A program made the translations under genes and the position numbers. The notes beneath the pieces are model-generated. The model did no database searches. It was not told the DNA's origin and saw only the letters and a list, made by a program, of their open reading frames with translations. From the NCBI GenBank assembly GCA_964469555.1, contig CAYYAQ010000064.1:1-28070 (forward strand): a DNA stretch of 28,070 nucleotides, read 5' to 3'. The DNA is from CAYYAQ01 sp964469555 (lineage in GTDB: Bacteria > Planctomycetota > UBA1135 > UBA2386). Within the stretch, counting starts at the first letter, position 1, and every line of letters starts with the position of its first letter. Shown in pieces: positions 7,316 through 15,350 of the stretch.

Positions 7316-9661
7316 ATGCATAAATGTCTGAACTGCGGCCACGAGAGTGAGGACGCGTTCAAGTTCTGCCCCAGCTGCGGAACCGAGGCGATGGCCGGTT
7401 CCGGGCTCGACCCGTTCATCGGCAAGGTTCTCAACGGCAAGTATCGCGTCCTTGAGGAGGTGGGTTCCGGTTCGATGGGTCGGGTCTACAAGGCCGAACA
7501 CGTCAGCCTGAAGAAGCCGATCGCGATCAAGGTCCTGCACGAGGATCTCACCGTCAACGACGAGACGGTGCGGCGTTTCCAAGGCGAGGGTATCGCCGCC
7601 GGAAAGTTCAACCATCCGAGCGCGATCCAGATCTTCGACTTCGACAAGGACGACGACGGCAATTGGTTCCTCGCGATGGAGTTTGTCGAAGGCAAGAGCC
7701 TGAAGGACTACTTGATCGAGAAGGGGGCGTTGTCAGTCGACGGTGCGGTCAGCCTCGTGATCCAGGTGTTGGACGCGGTCGCCGAGGCGCATCGACACGA
7801 CGTCATCCACCGGGATCTCAAACCGGACAACATCATGGTCGTCGGCACCGGCTCTGGCGAACTGCTGGTGAAGGTGCTCGACTTCGGACTCTCCAAGCTC
7901 GTCGACACGAAGATGGGATCCGGGTTGATGACGCAGACCGGGCGCATCCTTGGCACGCCGCGCTACATGGCGCCTGAGCAGTGGCAGGGATCGGACGTCG
8001 ATCACCGCATCGACATCTACGCCGTGGGGCTCGTGCTCTACGAGATGGTCACCGGCGAATCGCCCTACAGCGGCACGACGATCCAGGATGCGATGGTCCA
8101 GAGCGCAACGGACCCCGTGCCGTCCCTCCTCGAGCCGAAGATCACCACAAAAGTGCCTCACGGACTGGAGGAGATCGTCCAGTGTGCCTTGGCCAAGAAC
8201 CGGGAAGATCGGTACTCGTCGGCCCAGGAGATGATCGACGAACTCGACCGCATCGACTTCAGCACGACAGCGAAGAAGCGCCGCGGGTCCTCCCGGCGCG
8301 GTGCCGCCGGTGCTCGCCGACGCGGCGCTTCCGCGGAGCCGGCCAAGAAGATGAGTCCCGCGTTGTTGTGGGGGGGTACCCTGGTTGCGATTGCCGTGGT
8401 TGTGTTTCTCGTCATCCAGTTCGGCATCGGCGATGGCGTCACGTATGCCCGGTTGAGCGCGAAACCGGAGGCGGACCGGACCGCGGAAGAGAACAAGTAC
8501 GTCGGCGAACTGACGGCGTCGCGCAACGCACTGCGGGAAGGGAAGCTCGACGAGGCGATGCTCGCGATCGAGCGTGCACGGCAAGTGCCCTGCACGGACT
8601 CCGAAGCCCTCCTCGTGCGCGCATTGATCTATCGCGGCAAGCGTGACGACAAGGCGGCGCTCAAGGACTTCGAAGATGCGATCAAGCTGGACGCGAACTA
8701 CGCCGAGGCGGTCGCGGAGATCGGGTGGATCTACTTCGACCGCGGGGAGTCGACCGAGGCAGAGACGCGATTCGAGAAGGCGATCGCGATCAACGCGAAA
8801 CTCGCGAGCGCCGTCGTCGGCCAGGCCCTCCTCGCGATCGAGCGGGGTTCCAACGAGTCGGCGACGCAATTGTTGAGCGGTTTCGATGACGCCGGTGGCT
8901 CGGCGGCGGTTCAGGTTCGCCTCGGATCGGTCTATCTGACGCTCGACGACCTCGACGCCGCGACGAAGGCCTTCGCGACCGCCAAGAGCAAGAACGCGTT
9001 CGACTGGAAAGCGCACGCTGGTCTCGGCGAGGCGTTGCTGCGCAAGTCCGAACCGAAGGACGCTCGTCCGGCGTTGGTGGAGGCCATCAAGCTGAACCCG
9101 GACGCGGAGAGCGCCCGGACTTCCCTGGCGACTCTGTACGTCGGTGAAGAGCAGTGGCCGGTGGCGATCAAGACCATCGACGAGGGGTTGTTGCGGAACC
9201 CGGACAACGGTCGGTTACAGATCCTGAAAGGCGTCGCGTTGCACGCGACTGGGAAACCGAAGGAAGCCATCGCGGCGTTGGAGGCGGGGACGTTACGCCG
9301 CCCGCGAGATGATCGCGCGTGGACGCTGCTCGGCGTGTTGCACCAACAGGCGGGACGGCACGACGACGCGATCCAGTGCTACGAGAAGGCCGAGGTCATC
9401 GACAGCGATCGCGCCCAGGCATTTCTCAACCATGGGCTTTGCCTCTTCGCTCAGCAGAAGTACGAGGAGGCGGATCTGCTGTTGACGCGCGCGACCGAGA
9501 TCGACAAGGACAACGCGTTCGCCTTCCTGAGTCTCGGTATCCTGAACATGCACTACCTCGGCAAGAACCGGAAGGCGTTGTTCGCGTTCCAGCAGCACAA
9601 GAGCGTCGGTGGCGAGGACAAGCGGGTCGCGGGCTGGATCAAGAAGCTCGCCGGCAAGTGA
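7316..9661 (+). CDS. Receptor-like Ser/Thr protein kinase with N-terminal zinc ribbon and C-terminal TPR repeats
   Basis: A 781-residue protein with four parts. Residues 4-21 form a zinc ribbon (CxxC...CxxC: C4, C7, C18, C21). Residues about 42-310 form a complete Hanks-type kinase: glycine loop GSGSMGRV (50-57), Lys72 in AIKVL, HRDLKPDN (165-172), DFG (189-191) and the activation-loop end GTPRYMAPEQ. A Lys/Arg/Ala-rich linker (319-345) leads to one membrane helix (about 349-370). The rest is a chain of roughly ten TPR-like helical hairpins on the far side of the membrane, probably binding a partner or substrate. All catalytic residues are present. The start ATG 7316 fits the zinc ribbon; the Shine-Dalgarno is weak. 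The gene stands alone, 10 bp from a convergent gene. The architecture is common in Planctomycetota; the signal sensed is unknown. Confidence 0.92.
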   Translation: MHKCLNCGHESEDAFKFCPSCGTEAMAGSGLDPFIGKVLNGKYRVLEEVGSGSMGRVYKAEHVSLKKPIAIKVLHEDLTVNDETVRRFQGEGIAAGKFNHPSAIQIFDFDKDDDGNWFLAMEFVEGKSLKDYLIEKGALSVDGAVSLVIQVLDAVAEAHRHDVIHRDLKPDNIMVVGTGSGELLVKVLDFGLSKLVDTKMGSGLMTQTGRILGTPRYMAPEQWQGSDVDHRIDIYAVGLVLYEMVTGESPYSGTTIQDAMVQSATDPVPSLLEPKITTKVPHGLEEIVQCALAKNREDRYSSAQEMIDELDRIDFSTTAKKRRGSSRRGAAGARRRGASAEPAKKMSPALLWGGTLVAIAVVVFLVIQFGIGDGVTYARLSAKPEADRTAEENKYVGELTASRNALREGKLDEAMLAIERARQVPCTDSEALLVRALIYRGKRDDKAALKDFEDAIKLDANYAEAVAEIGWIYFDRGESTEAETRFEKAIAINAKLASAVVGQALLAIERGSNESATQLLSGFDDAGGSAAVQVRLGSVYLTLDDLDAATKAFATAKSKNAFDWKAHAGLGEALLRKSEPKDARPALVEAIKLNPDAESARTSLATLYVGEEQWPVAIKTIDEGLLRNPDNGRLQILKGVALHATGKPKEAIAALEAGTLRRPRDDRAWTLLGVLHQQAGRHDDAIQCYEKAEVIDSDRAQAFLNHGLCLFAQQKYEEADLLLTRATEIDKDNAFAFLSLGILNMHYLGKNRKALFAFQQHKSVGGEDKRVAGWIKKLAGK

Positions 9662-9671
9662 AACTCGTGGG

Positions 9672-10577
9672 CTAGAACTTCTGGGCGCGGAAGTCGGCTT
9701 CAACGTCCCTCGTCTTCCGGAAGATGAGCTTCTGGATGAAGTGGTCGCCGATGTTCTTGCCGGCGAGGGTATTGCGGATGTAGTCGACGAACTGCCCCTC
9801 CTGGACCTTGTTCCCGTCGGTCGTCGACTTCGTGTCTTCGCGATAGTGCAGCATGTAGTTGAAGAACATGCCCAGCTCGATGAAGTGCTGGTCCATCTTG
9901 GAACCCATCGAGTCGATGTTGCGGGAGAGCAGGATGCGGATCGGTATCAGCGTATTGGTCTTCTTGTATCGAGCCAACTCGGATGCACCCCACTTCCAGT
10001 CCCAGTACAGCGAGAAGTAGGAGCACAGTCCTTCCTGCACCCATGTCCGCGCCTGGGAATTGGGGTACGCGCGATCGATGAACTGGTGCACCAGGCTGTG
10101 CGTCGCGAGGATCTTGACGTACTGAGCGTTCGGTTGATTCAGCACGACAACCGGTTTGCCGGTCGAGCCCTGAGAGAAGTGGCTCGCGTAGTTCGAGGAG
10201 TGTGCGTCGGCGTCGCCGGAAGTGCCGATCTGGTTGTAGTTCGCCACGTCCGGCACGATCCACACGGGCATCGGGTGCGGCCACGTGAAGTCCGGCTTGA
10301 TCAACCCCTGGATCAGCGGCGCCATCTGGTCGAAGCTCTTGGCGAGTGCCTTGGCCTGCGCGTAGCTTTCGGTGGTCTTGACGACGTAGTACTTGGAGGT
10401 CGTCGTCCAGGCCGTGGCCCATGGGCGAACCACGCGGAGTTTCGTGGTCTTCTGCAGCTCGGCCTGGGCTTTCGCGAGCACGCGATCCATCAGCTTCTCG
10501 TAGGCGCCGTCTGATGTCGCAGACGGTTGGTGCGAGATCAGGATCGGGAGCGACAGCGCAAGAAACAGTGGTCTCAT
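9672..10577 (-). CDS. Secreted DUF1570-like protein with degenerate zinc motif (HSLVH)
   Basis: 301 residues with a short N-terminal signal (MRPLFLALSLPILI). The middle resembles DUF1570-type gluzincins: a beta strand with MPVWIVPD, then ILATHSLVHQFIDRA, then WVQEGLCSYF. In active members the helix carries HExxH and a downstream E in W.xEGLAxY. Here both His (H160, H164) and the later Glu (E182) are kept, but the catalytic Glu is Ser161. Zinc could still bind, but hydrolysis by the usual mechanism is unlikely. Start ATG 10577 fits the signal peptide. It is divergent from the 10874 gene, which has a parallel substitution. It could act as a binding or scaffold protein; that is inference. Confidence 0.78.
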   Translation of the reverse strand: MRPLFLALSLPILISHQPSATSDGAYEKLMDRVLAKAQAELQKTTKLRVVRPWATAWTTTSKYYVVKTTESYAQAKALAKSFDQMAPLIQGLIKPDFTWPHPMPVWIVPDVANYNQIGTSGDADAHSSNYASHFSQGSTGKPVVVLNQPNAQYVKILATHSLVHQFIDRAYPNSQARTWVQEGLCSYFSLYWDWKWGASELARYKKTNTLIPIRILLSRNIDSMGSKMDQHFIELGMFFNYMLHYREDTKSTTDGNKVQEGQFVDYIRNTLAGKNIGDHFIQKLIFRKTRDVEADFRAQKF

Positions 10578-10640
10578 GGTTCCGGATGATAGCGCGGCGC
10601 CGAGAAAAATGGCCCGACCGATCAGTCGTGCCCTAACTGC

Positions 10641-10835
10641 CAGGGACCTGGCGCTCAGCGCAGTGCAGTCTGGCTCACGCTGTACATCTTTGTCACCATC
10701 CAGCTCGCCTGGATGTTGAGACCGTTCATCGGTGCCCCGAGCCTCCCCCCGTCATTTTTCCGCTAAGGGACCTGGGACAACGCCTACGTCGTAGTGTTCC
10801 GCGACGTCTGGACCCTTCTGACGAAGTGCGGCTAG
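10641..10835 (+). pseudogene. Remnant of a conserved membrane protein (LRPFIGAPSLP motif)
   Basis: In one frame this intergenic stretch reads WLTLYIFVTIQLAWML, then RPFIGAPSLPPSFFR, a TAA at 10764, and then GTWDNAYVVVFRDVWTLL to a TAG at 10833. The helix followed by LRPFIGxPxLPFxxFR is a pattern I associate with the last part of planctomycete membrane proteins of unknown function. There is no start codon or ribosome site and the frame has an internal stop, so it is a dead fragment of about 65 codons. It now occupies the upstream region shared by the two divergent DUF1570-like genes. Confidence 0.5.
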
Positions 10836-10873
10836 AATGGTCTCTTGCCCCAGGGTTTCCGGACGAGAGTGTC

Positions 10874-12097
10874 ATGACCCAGAGACTTCTAGCGTTTCTC
10901 TGTTCCAGCCTGTTCGTGCTCGCCTCCGCCGGAAATGCTCCAGCCGGAGGCGACGAACGCGACACGGTCGTCCTCAAGACGGGCAAGGAGATCAAGTGTC
11001 GCGTCGTCCTTGAGTTGGACGATCGCATCGCGATCCTCCGCGGAACGCGCGTGAAGTGGATCGACCGCAAGAAGATCCGCAGCGTCGACTCGGTGTTTCG
11101 TTCCCTGCGCGGCATCCTGACGAAGTTCGACACCTCCGAGCACAAGCCCAAAGTGCTCATGAAGCTCGCGAAGGCCTGCGAGAAGGCCCAACTTCCTCAC
11201 GAAGCCAGGCTGTTCTACTGGAGTGTCATCCTGCTCGAGAAGAACCACGCGGCGGCCAACGAGGCGTTGGGACACAAGCTCGCAGGCAAGAGTTGGCGCG
11301 TCCCCATCGACGGCGCGTGGCGGTCCCTCGACTCCGCCGAGAAGGTCCGCGCGAAGTGGGGCAAGGCCTGGCGCATTCGCTCCGAGCACTTCGAACTGCG
11401 CACGGACGCGGGGTTGAAAACGGCTGTCCACACGCTGCTCGATCTCGAGAGTTTCTACCGGCACCTCTTCGACCTCTTCCAGGTCCCGCTAGAGCTTCGC
11501 GAGGTTACGATCCCGATCCAGGTGCACCTGTACCGCGAGTCCAAGAAGTTTCCGCGCCTGAGCAATAACGTCGACGCGTATTTCTCGATCGCCGACAACG
11601 TCTTGTTCACGTTCCTCGATGACGTCGGTCGACCGTTGACGCTGTTCCATCAGGCGACCCACGCCACGATCTACAACCTCGGGGGTAGCAGTCGCGGTCG
11701 TCGCACCGAACTGCCTGGGTGGCTCTACGAAGGCTGGGCCGACTTCATGGAGGGGATCCTCATTCCCGCCAAGAATGGTCGCCTCAAGCTCGACCTGACC
11801 AGGCGACTGGAATACCGGATCGGAAACCTGGCTGCGGAGAAGAAGCCCTACTCGCTGCGTCGGGTTCTCAACCTGCAGGAGACGGACTTCTCCGCATCGA
11901 GCAAGCAGCCTCTGAAGTACGCGCAGAGCTATGCCCTGTTCCTTTTCATGATGGAAGCCCAGAGCGAAAAATACCTGCTGCGCTTCCTCGCCTATATGAA
12001 GAAGGCCCTCGCCGGGAAGGCGTCCGCGAGCGCGTTCCGCAACGTCTTCAAGAAGGACCTGAAGACGATCGAGAAGGGCCACCTCAAGATGAAATAG
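10874..12097 (+). CDS. Secreted DUF1570-like protein with degenerate zinc motif (HQATH)
   Basis: 407 residues. ATG 10874 starts a signal peptide (MTQRLLAFLCSSLFVLASAG); the frame is open from 10826, but those 16 residues do not fit a signal. Residues 32-75 form a small beta unit (VVLKTGKEIKCRV...KWIDRKKIRSV). A helical stretch (90-135) follows, and then the DUF1570-like core: SEHFELRTDAGLKTA, LTLFHQATHATIYNLGG and PGWLYEGWADFMEG. The helix motif is H259-Q260-A-T-H263 with E286 downstream, so the catalytic Glu is replaced by Gln while all three zinc ligands remain. Length and core are otherwise intact. A TAGAAT hexamer lies at 10833-10838, inside the remnant upstream, and could be a -10 element, but no -35 is clear. 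Confidence 0.8.
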   Translation: MTQRLLAFLCSSLFVLASAGNAPAGGDERDTVVLKTGKEIKCRVVLELDDRIAILRGTRVKWIDRKKIRSVDSVFRSLRGILTKFDTSEHKPKVLMKLAKACEKAQLPHEARLFYWSVILLEKNHAAANEALGHKLAGKSWRVPIDGAWRSLDSAEKVRAKWGKAWRIRSEHFELRTDAGLKTAVHTLLDLESFYRHLFDLFQVPLELREVTIPIQVHLYRESKKFPRLSNNVDAYFSIADNVLFTFLDDVGRPLTLFHQATHATIYNLGGSSRGRRTELPGWLYEGWADFMEGILIPAKNGRLKLDLTRRLEYRIGNLAAEKKPYSLRRVLNLQETDFSASSKQPLKYAQSYALFLFMMEAQSEKYLLRFLAYMKKALAGKASASAFRNVFKKDLKTIEKGHLKMK

Positions 12098-12167
12098 GCC
12101 TGGCTCACCCGTGAACCGAAACCCCTTCCCATCTGTGATCGCGGTGGCGTTGTGCTCGGCGATCCTC

Positions 12168-12269
12168 TTCGATCTGACCGTCCGGGGCGAGCGCGGGCAG
12201 GGCGCGGGAGAGGATGCTGATGATCTCGTCTTCGCCGAGGCAGTCGAGGAATTGGCTCATCCACACGAA
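12168..12269 (-). pseudogene. Fragment of a class I SAM-dependent methyltransferase
   Basis: The minus strand reads FVWMSQFLDCLGEDEIISIL then SRALPALAPDGQI, which matches the post-motif II/III region of O-methyltransferase-type enzymes (D.iwmsQfLdCfsedEiv.iL..a..aLapgGr). The SAM-binding part upstream and everything after DGQI are missing. The fragment is about 34 codons and has no start. Its upstream end at about 12269 meets the beginning of the plus-strand tricorn fragment almost to the base, so it marks a rearrangement junction. Confidence 0.5.
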
Positions 12270-12456
12270 GGGAGAGTGGGGTGTCGAGGCGGTCGGCGTT
12301 GCGCCCGATATCGAGGTCTTCGATGACCCGACGAAAATCCAGGCGGGCTCAGAGCCGATTCTCGAAGCGGCAGTGAAGCACCTGATGGAGCAGTTTCGCA
12401 AGAACCCGACCCGCACGCGACCGGCGCCGCCGACTGGGCCAGAACGCGACAAGTAG
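12268..12456 (+). pseudogene. C-terminal fragment of a tricorn-type S41 protease
   Basis: The frame reads KGEWGVEAVGVAPDIEVFDD then PTKIQAGSEPILEAAVKHL and ends PAPPTGPERDK before TAG. This is the characteristic C-terminus of tricorn core and tricorn-like S41 peptidases (W.vEg.GVxPDIxVdndP......G.DpqLe.Ai). The catalytic domains, more than 900 residues in full-length members, are absent. A GTG at 12111 opens a hydrophobic segment (NPFPSVIAVALCSAIL) that might be the retained signal peptide of the same gene, but the methyltransferase fragment lies between and the frames differ, so this is speculative. Confidence 0.55.
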
Positions 12457-12556
12457 CGCTCACGGGCTCAAGTTCGGAGTTGGGAGTGTCGATGAATTCA
12501 CCAACTCCGGTCGCCGCGGCTACCCCCGCCCACGCCGGCTCCGGGAGTGAAACGAG

Positions 12557-13576
12557 ATGAGCACCCCCTGGAATCGGAAGCGATCCAAGCTCCCCGCGCA
12601 CATCCCGACGATGATCTCGTCGGAGGAGCAGCGGTACCTCTACTGGCTCACGCGCACGCATTGGCAGGATGTCGGTCATGTCGTCGAGATGGGGCCTTGG
12701 CTCGGCGGCAGTTCGTACTGCTTGTTGGAAGGCATGCAGGGTGGGAACTCGCACGGGCTGCACGTCTTCGACAACTTTGTGTGGCGGGAGTTCATGGGAG
12801 GGCGCGGTGGTCCGGAGCTCGCCGATGGCGAGTCCTTCGAGTCGCACTTCCGGATGAACCTCGCTCCTCACGCCGATCGGTTGACCGTGCACAATGCGTG
12901 GCTTCCCGACGAGGAAGCGCACGACGATCCGGAGCTCGCGGCGATTCGGGAGCCGATTCCCGCGGACGCGAGGATGGTGGCGTGGCAGGCGGACGAGCCG
13001 GTTGAGATCCTCTTCGTCGACGGCGCCAAGTCGTGGCGAGGACTGACGACCCTGCTGACGACGTTCGTCGATGCGCTGATCCCGGACCATTCGTTGCTCG
13101 TGTTCCAGGACTACAAGTACTGGGGCGAGTACTGGGTCGCGGCGATCACGGAGATGCTGTCCGACACGCTCACCTTCGAACACCAGACTCGTGAGAACAC
13201 CGTCACATTCCGCGTGCGCGAGGGATTCGACCGCGCGCGGATCGAGTCGCTTCGGAGCTCCGAGGAATGTGACGCCGACGGGCTCAGCCAGCTGCTGGAG
13301 AGCGCGGGCCGTCGGATCGGGGGACATGGCAGTGCGACCGACCAGATGATCGTGGAGTTGACCAAGGTCCGGATGCTGATCCACAAGAACGACCGGCAGC
13401 GAGCCGTGGAGACATTCCGGGACATCGAGTCGCGATGGCCCCTGTTGGGGAATGGCTACAACCTCGAAGCCGCGAGGCGGTGGTTGCAACGTACGAGCGG
13501 CGCCGCGCTCGTCCCCGCGGTACGCTCGAAGACGCGCGCGGCGACCGATCGGATTCTGAAGCCGCTTCGCCGCTGA
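12557..13576 (+). CDS. Class I SAM methyltransferase-like protein (CmcI/Methyltransf_24 type)
   Basis: 339 residues. The start ATG 12557 is preceded by GGGAG about 12 nt upstream. A conserved N-terminal stretch EEQRYLYWLTR leads to the nucleotide-binding loop VVEMGPWLGGSS (E44-S52), an acidic residue after the second strand in LHVFDNF (D72), and EILFVDGAKSW (D155) on the fourth strand. This pattern is typical of small methyltransferases acting on sugars or natural products. The C-terminal 120 residues are helical and basic at the end (RSKTRAATDRILKPLRR). The product was not matched to a defined substrate. The next gene starts 37 nt downstream on the same strand, so the two may be co-transcribed. 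Confidence 0.7.
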   Translation: MSTPWNRKRSKLPAHIPTMISSEEQRYLYWLTRTHWQDVGHVVEMGPWLGGSSYCLLEGMQGGNSHGLHVFDNFVWREFMGGRGGPELADGESFESHFRMNLAPHADRLTVHNAWLPDEEAHDDPELAAIREPIPADARMVAWQADEPVEILFVDGAKSWRGLTTLLTTFVDALIPDHSLLVFQDYKYWGEYWVAAITEMLSDTLTFEHQTRENTVTFRVREGFDRARIESLRSSEECDADGLSQLLESAGRRIGGHGSATDQMIVELTKVRMLIHKNDRQRAVETFRDIESRWPLLGNGYNLEAARRWLQRTSGAALVPAVRSKTRAATDRILKPLRR

Positions 13577-13594
13577 TAGACGCGCCGGCGGGAC

Positions 13595-13600
13595 TATACT
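13595..13600 (+). promoter_or_regulatory. Possible -10 element (TATACT) just upstream of the membrane-protein gene
   Basis: TATACT differs from the consensus TATAAT at one base and ends 13 nt before ATG 13614. If used, transcription would start about 7 nt before the ATG, giving a nearly leaderless message. No convincing -35 hexamer is found at 16-18 bp upstream, which falls inside the 3' end of the previous gene. Confidence 0.25.
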
Positions 13601-13613
13601 CCAGCGGTTCATC

Positions 13614-14441
13614 ATGGATGGATTGCTGACAGCCACGGTCGCGTGGCTCCCCTGCACGCTCGTTCCCGTGCTCTTCGTATTGCTCGCACCACAAACCGGG
13701 CCGCGTGGGCGCGCGTCGTTCGCCGCGTTGATGTGCTTGCTCGCCGTGGCGAGTCTCGTGGTCGCCGCGATCCAGTTCGGCGAGACGAGGCAGCTCGACG
13801 TGATCAACCCGTTCATGGACCCTGACAACGGCGCGCCGGTTCCGTTCGTCGTCGAGAGCGTGCGCGCCCCCGGTTGGCAGTGGCCCATCGTGGCGGCGGG
13901 GTTCCTCGCGCTCGCCGCAGTGCCGCTGTTTCTCATGCGTCGCTGCCCTCCCGCTGTGCCCTGTCCCGTCGTGTTCGGAAGCATGGTCACGGTGTGGACC
14001 TTCGCGGCGCGCCTGGCTCTGGAGAAGTCCGCCGCTCCCGAGGCGCTGACGTGGGCTATCGGCGTCTCGGTCCCGATGATGATCCTGCTGCCCTTCGTCG
14101 GGTGGTGGTCGGGCGCGAGTCGATTCTCGTTCGGGAAGTTCGCGCTGGTGTTGCTTCTGCTCGGGTTGGTGCAGCGGTCCTTGATCGTCGCCGCCAGCTA
14201 CTTCGCCACGACCCAGGGGCTCGGCACGCATCTCGATGTCAGCGCGATCCAAGAAGTCACGTTGCCTGCCGGTCCCGGAGACCAGACCCTCGCGCAGTGG
14301 ATCTCCCTCATGGTGTTCCCGCAGTACGTGTTGTGGATCCCATTCACGATGGTCCTCGGTCTCGCGGTGGGGGCGCCGCTCTTCGTCGTCGCGAAACGGC
14401 GTGCCGGTCTGTCGAGCCCTTCATCCGAAGGCCAACTCTGA
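13614..14441 (+). CDS. Integral membrane protein with about seven helices, unknown function
   Basis: 275 residues, strongly hydrophobic, with helices near residues 3-25, 34-52, 90-108, 116-138, 143-165, 172-195 and 238-262. There is no signal peptide beyond the first helix, no enzymatic motif and no transporter signature that I recognise. Loop 53-88 is polar and Pro/Asp-rich; loop 196-235 (QGLGTHLDVSAIQEVTLPAG) is the largest. It follows the methyltransferase-like gene by 37 nt on the same strand and may form a two-gene unit with it. The C-terminus is basic then polar (AKRRAGLSSPSSEGQL), which would place it in the cytoplasm. Confidence 0.65.
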   Translation: MDGLLTATVAWLPCTLVPVLFVLLAPQTGPRGRASFAALMCLLAVASLVVAAIQFGETRQLDVINPFMDPDNGAPVPFVVESVRAPGWQWPIVAAGFLALAAVPLFLMRRCPPAVPCPVVFGSMVTVWTFAARLALEKSAAPEALTWAIGVSVPMMILLPFVGWWSGASRFSFGKFALVLLLLGLVQRSLIVAASYFATTQGLGTHLDVSAIQEVTLPAGPGDQTLAQWISLMVFPQYVLWIPFTMVLGLAVGAPLFVVAKRRAGLSSPSSEGQL

Positions 14442-14609
14442 CACGCGGTACGCGATCGGGACCTCGTGGCGGCATTGGGTTTCGCGAGGGAACAGGTTTC
14501 TTCGTAGCGGATGGCCTGGTCTCCGTTCCCGCCTTCGTCGCGGTAGTCTGAACCGGTTATCCTCCCGGCGACAGGCTCGCGTCGGTCTACCTCGAGATCC
14601 CCAACGCTC

Positions 14610-14990
14610 ATGATCCGACACACCGCACTGGTCTCCGTTCTGCTCTGCAGCTTCACGACGGCCCAATCCGATTCTTGGTCACGCTTTCGCGGCGCGGCGG
14701 CAAGGACCACTCCCCCGACAAGGGTCTGCTGAAGACGTGGCCAAAGGATGGGAGCCGGCTGCATGATGATCGAAGTCGGCAAGGATGGTGCAGAGACGGT
14801 CTGGCAGAACAAGGTAATGGCGAACCATCACGGCGGCGTGGTGCGCGTAGGCGACCACCTCTACGGGCACGCGGCAAGATCTGGGTGCACCCGGTGGTCG
14901 TAGGCGGTCGGCTGTTCTTGCGGGACCAGGAGTACATCTACTGCTTCGGCGTGAAGAAGCGGCAGAAGACCGCGGACAAGAAGTGGGCTC
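14610..14990 (+). pseudogene. Broken PQQ-like beta-propeller secreted protein (both ends kept, middle lost, three frame changes)
   Basis: ATG 14610 starts a signal peptide (MIRHTALVSVLLCSFTTAQ) followed by SDSWSRFRG, the opening strand of secreted PQQ-like propellers. The frame then shifts to GGKDHSPDKGLLKTWPKDGS (14696-14758). It shifts back to MMIEVGKDGAETVWQNKVM and NHHGGVVRVGDHLYGH (14763-14870), then again to GKIWVHPVVVGGRLFLRDQE and YIYCFGVK (14873-14957), the closing strand. All pieces are in the right order, but the propeller needs about 400 residues and only about 115 codons remain. It cannot encode a folded propeller. The register alternates 0, 2, 0, 2. Confidence 0.7.
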
Positions 14991-15350
14991 CACGGCCCCG
15001 GACCCGGCTGGTGACCCCCCCCCGCAAACTCGCGGGGGAGAGGGAAGGGAAGCCGCAGCCTCGGTTCGTCTCGGGGGCGGCGAACGAGAGATCCGCGTCC
15101 TACGCGGCCCTGAATCCACGAGAATCACCTGATCGGGGAGCGTTAGACCAGCGCGGAGCGGCGGGACGCCAGCCGTAGATGTCATGGAGGGTTCCAACCC
15201 CAAGAGCTTGGTGATACAGGCGATACGGAGACTGCCCGATTCTTCCTGCCCCTGGATTTCGGCGTGACATCTCGGGATTGGTCGATACTCTAAGATGCCC
15301 GCGATGCTGGTTCTGCGCCCGGGGACCAGGCATCCCAAAGGAGCACGTTC
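14991..15350. other. Non-coding interval rich in GC hairpins, possible extragenic repeat
   Basis: No convincing gene is seen on either strand of this 360-base stretch. The left half has two GC hairpins (15019-15038 and 15093-15107). The right half (15120-15300) has no start with a ribosome site until the strong AAAGGAG before 15351. The minus strand has a long open frame, but its composition looks like antisense of non-coding DNA. It may be a repeated intergenic element of this genome. Confidence 0.4.
15015..15038. repeat. C9 tract and GC hairpin (REP-like)
   Basis: Nine consecutive C (15015-15023) run into a hairpin, CCCCCGC (15019-15025) with GCGGGGG (15032-15038) around loop AAACTC. A CTCTCCCCCGC...GCGGGGGAGAGG type of hairpin is a frequent form of extragenic palindrome in GC-rich bacteria. 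A second hairpin, CCGCGT/ACGCGG with loop CCT, lies at 15093-15107. Confidence 0.45.

Noticed and set aside
7733..9016. Minus-strand open frame of 427 codons
   Set aside because: It is antisense to the kinase/TPR gene; long antisense frames are common at this GC content.
9609..10514. Plus-strand open frame of 301 codons
   Set aside because: It lies exactly antisense to the secreted DUF1570-like gene, has no domain, and is Arg/Val/Leu-rich as expected of an antisense frame in GC-rich DNA.
12111..12326. GTG-initiated frame with a hydrophobic N-terminus
   Set aside because: It could be a retained signal peptide of the tricorn gene, but the rest is antisense to the methyltransferase fragment and no ribosome site is present, so it is not listed as a gene.
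12257..13990. Minus-strand open frame of 577 codons
   Set aside because: It covers the methyltransferase-like gene and part of the membrane-protein gene, which have clear motifs, helices and a ribosome site; the antisense product has low complexity.
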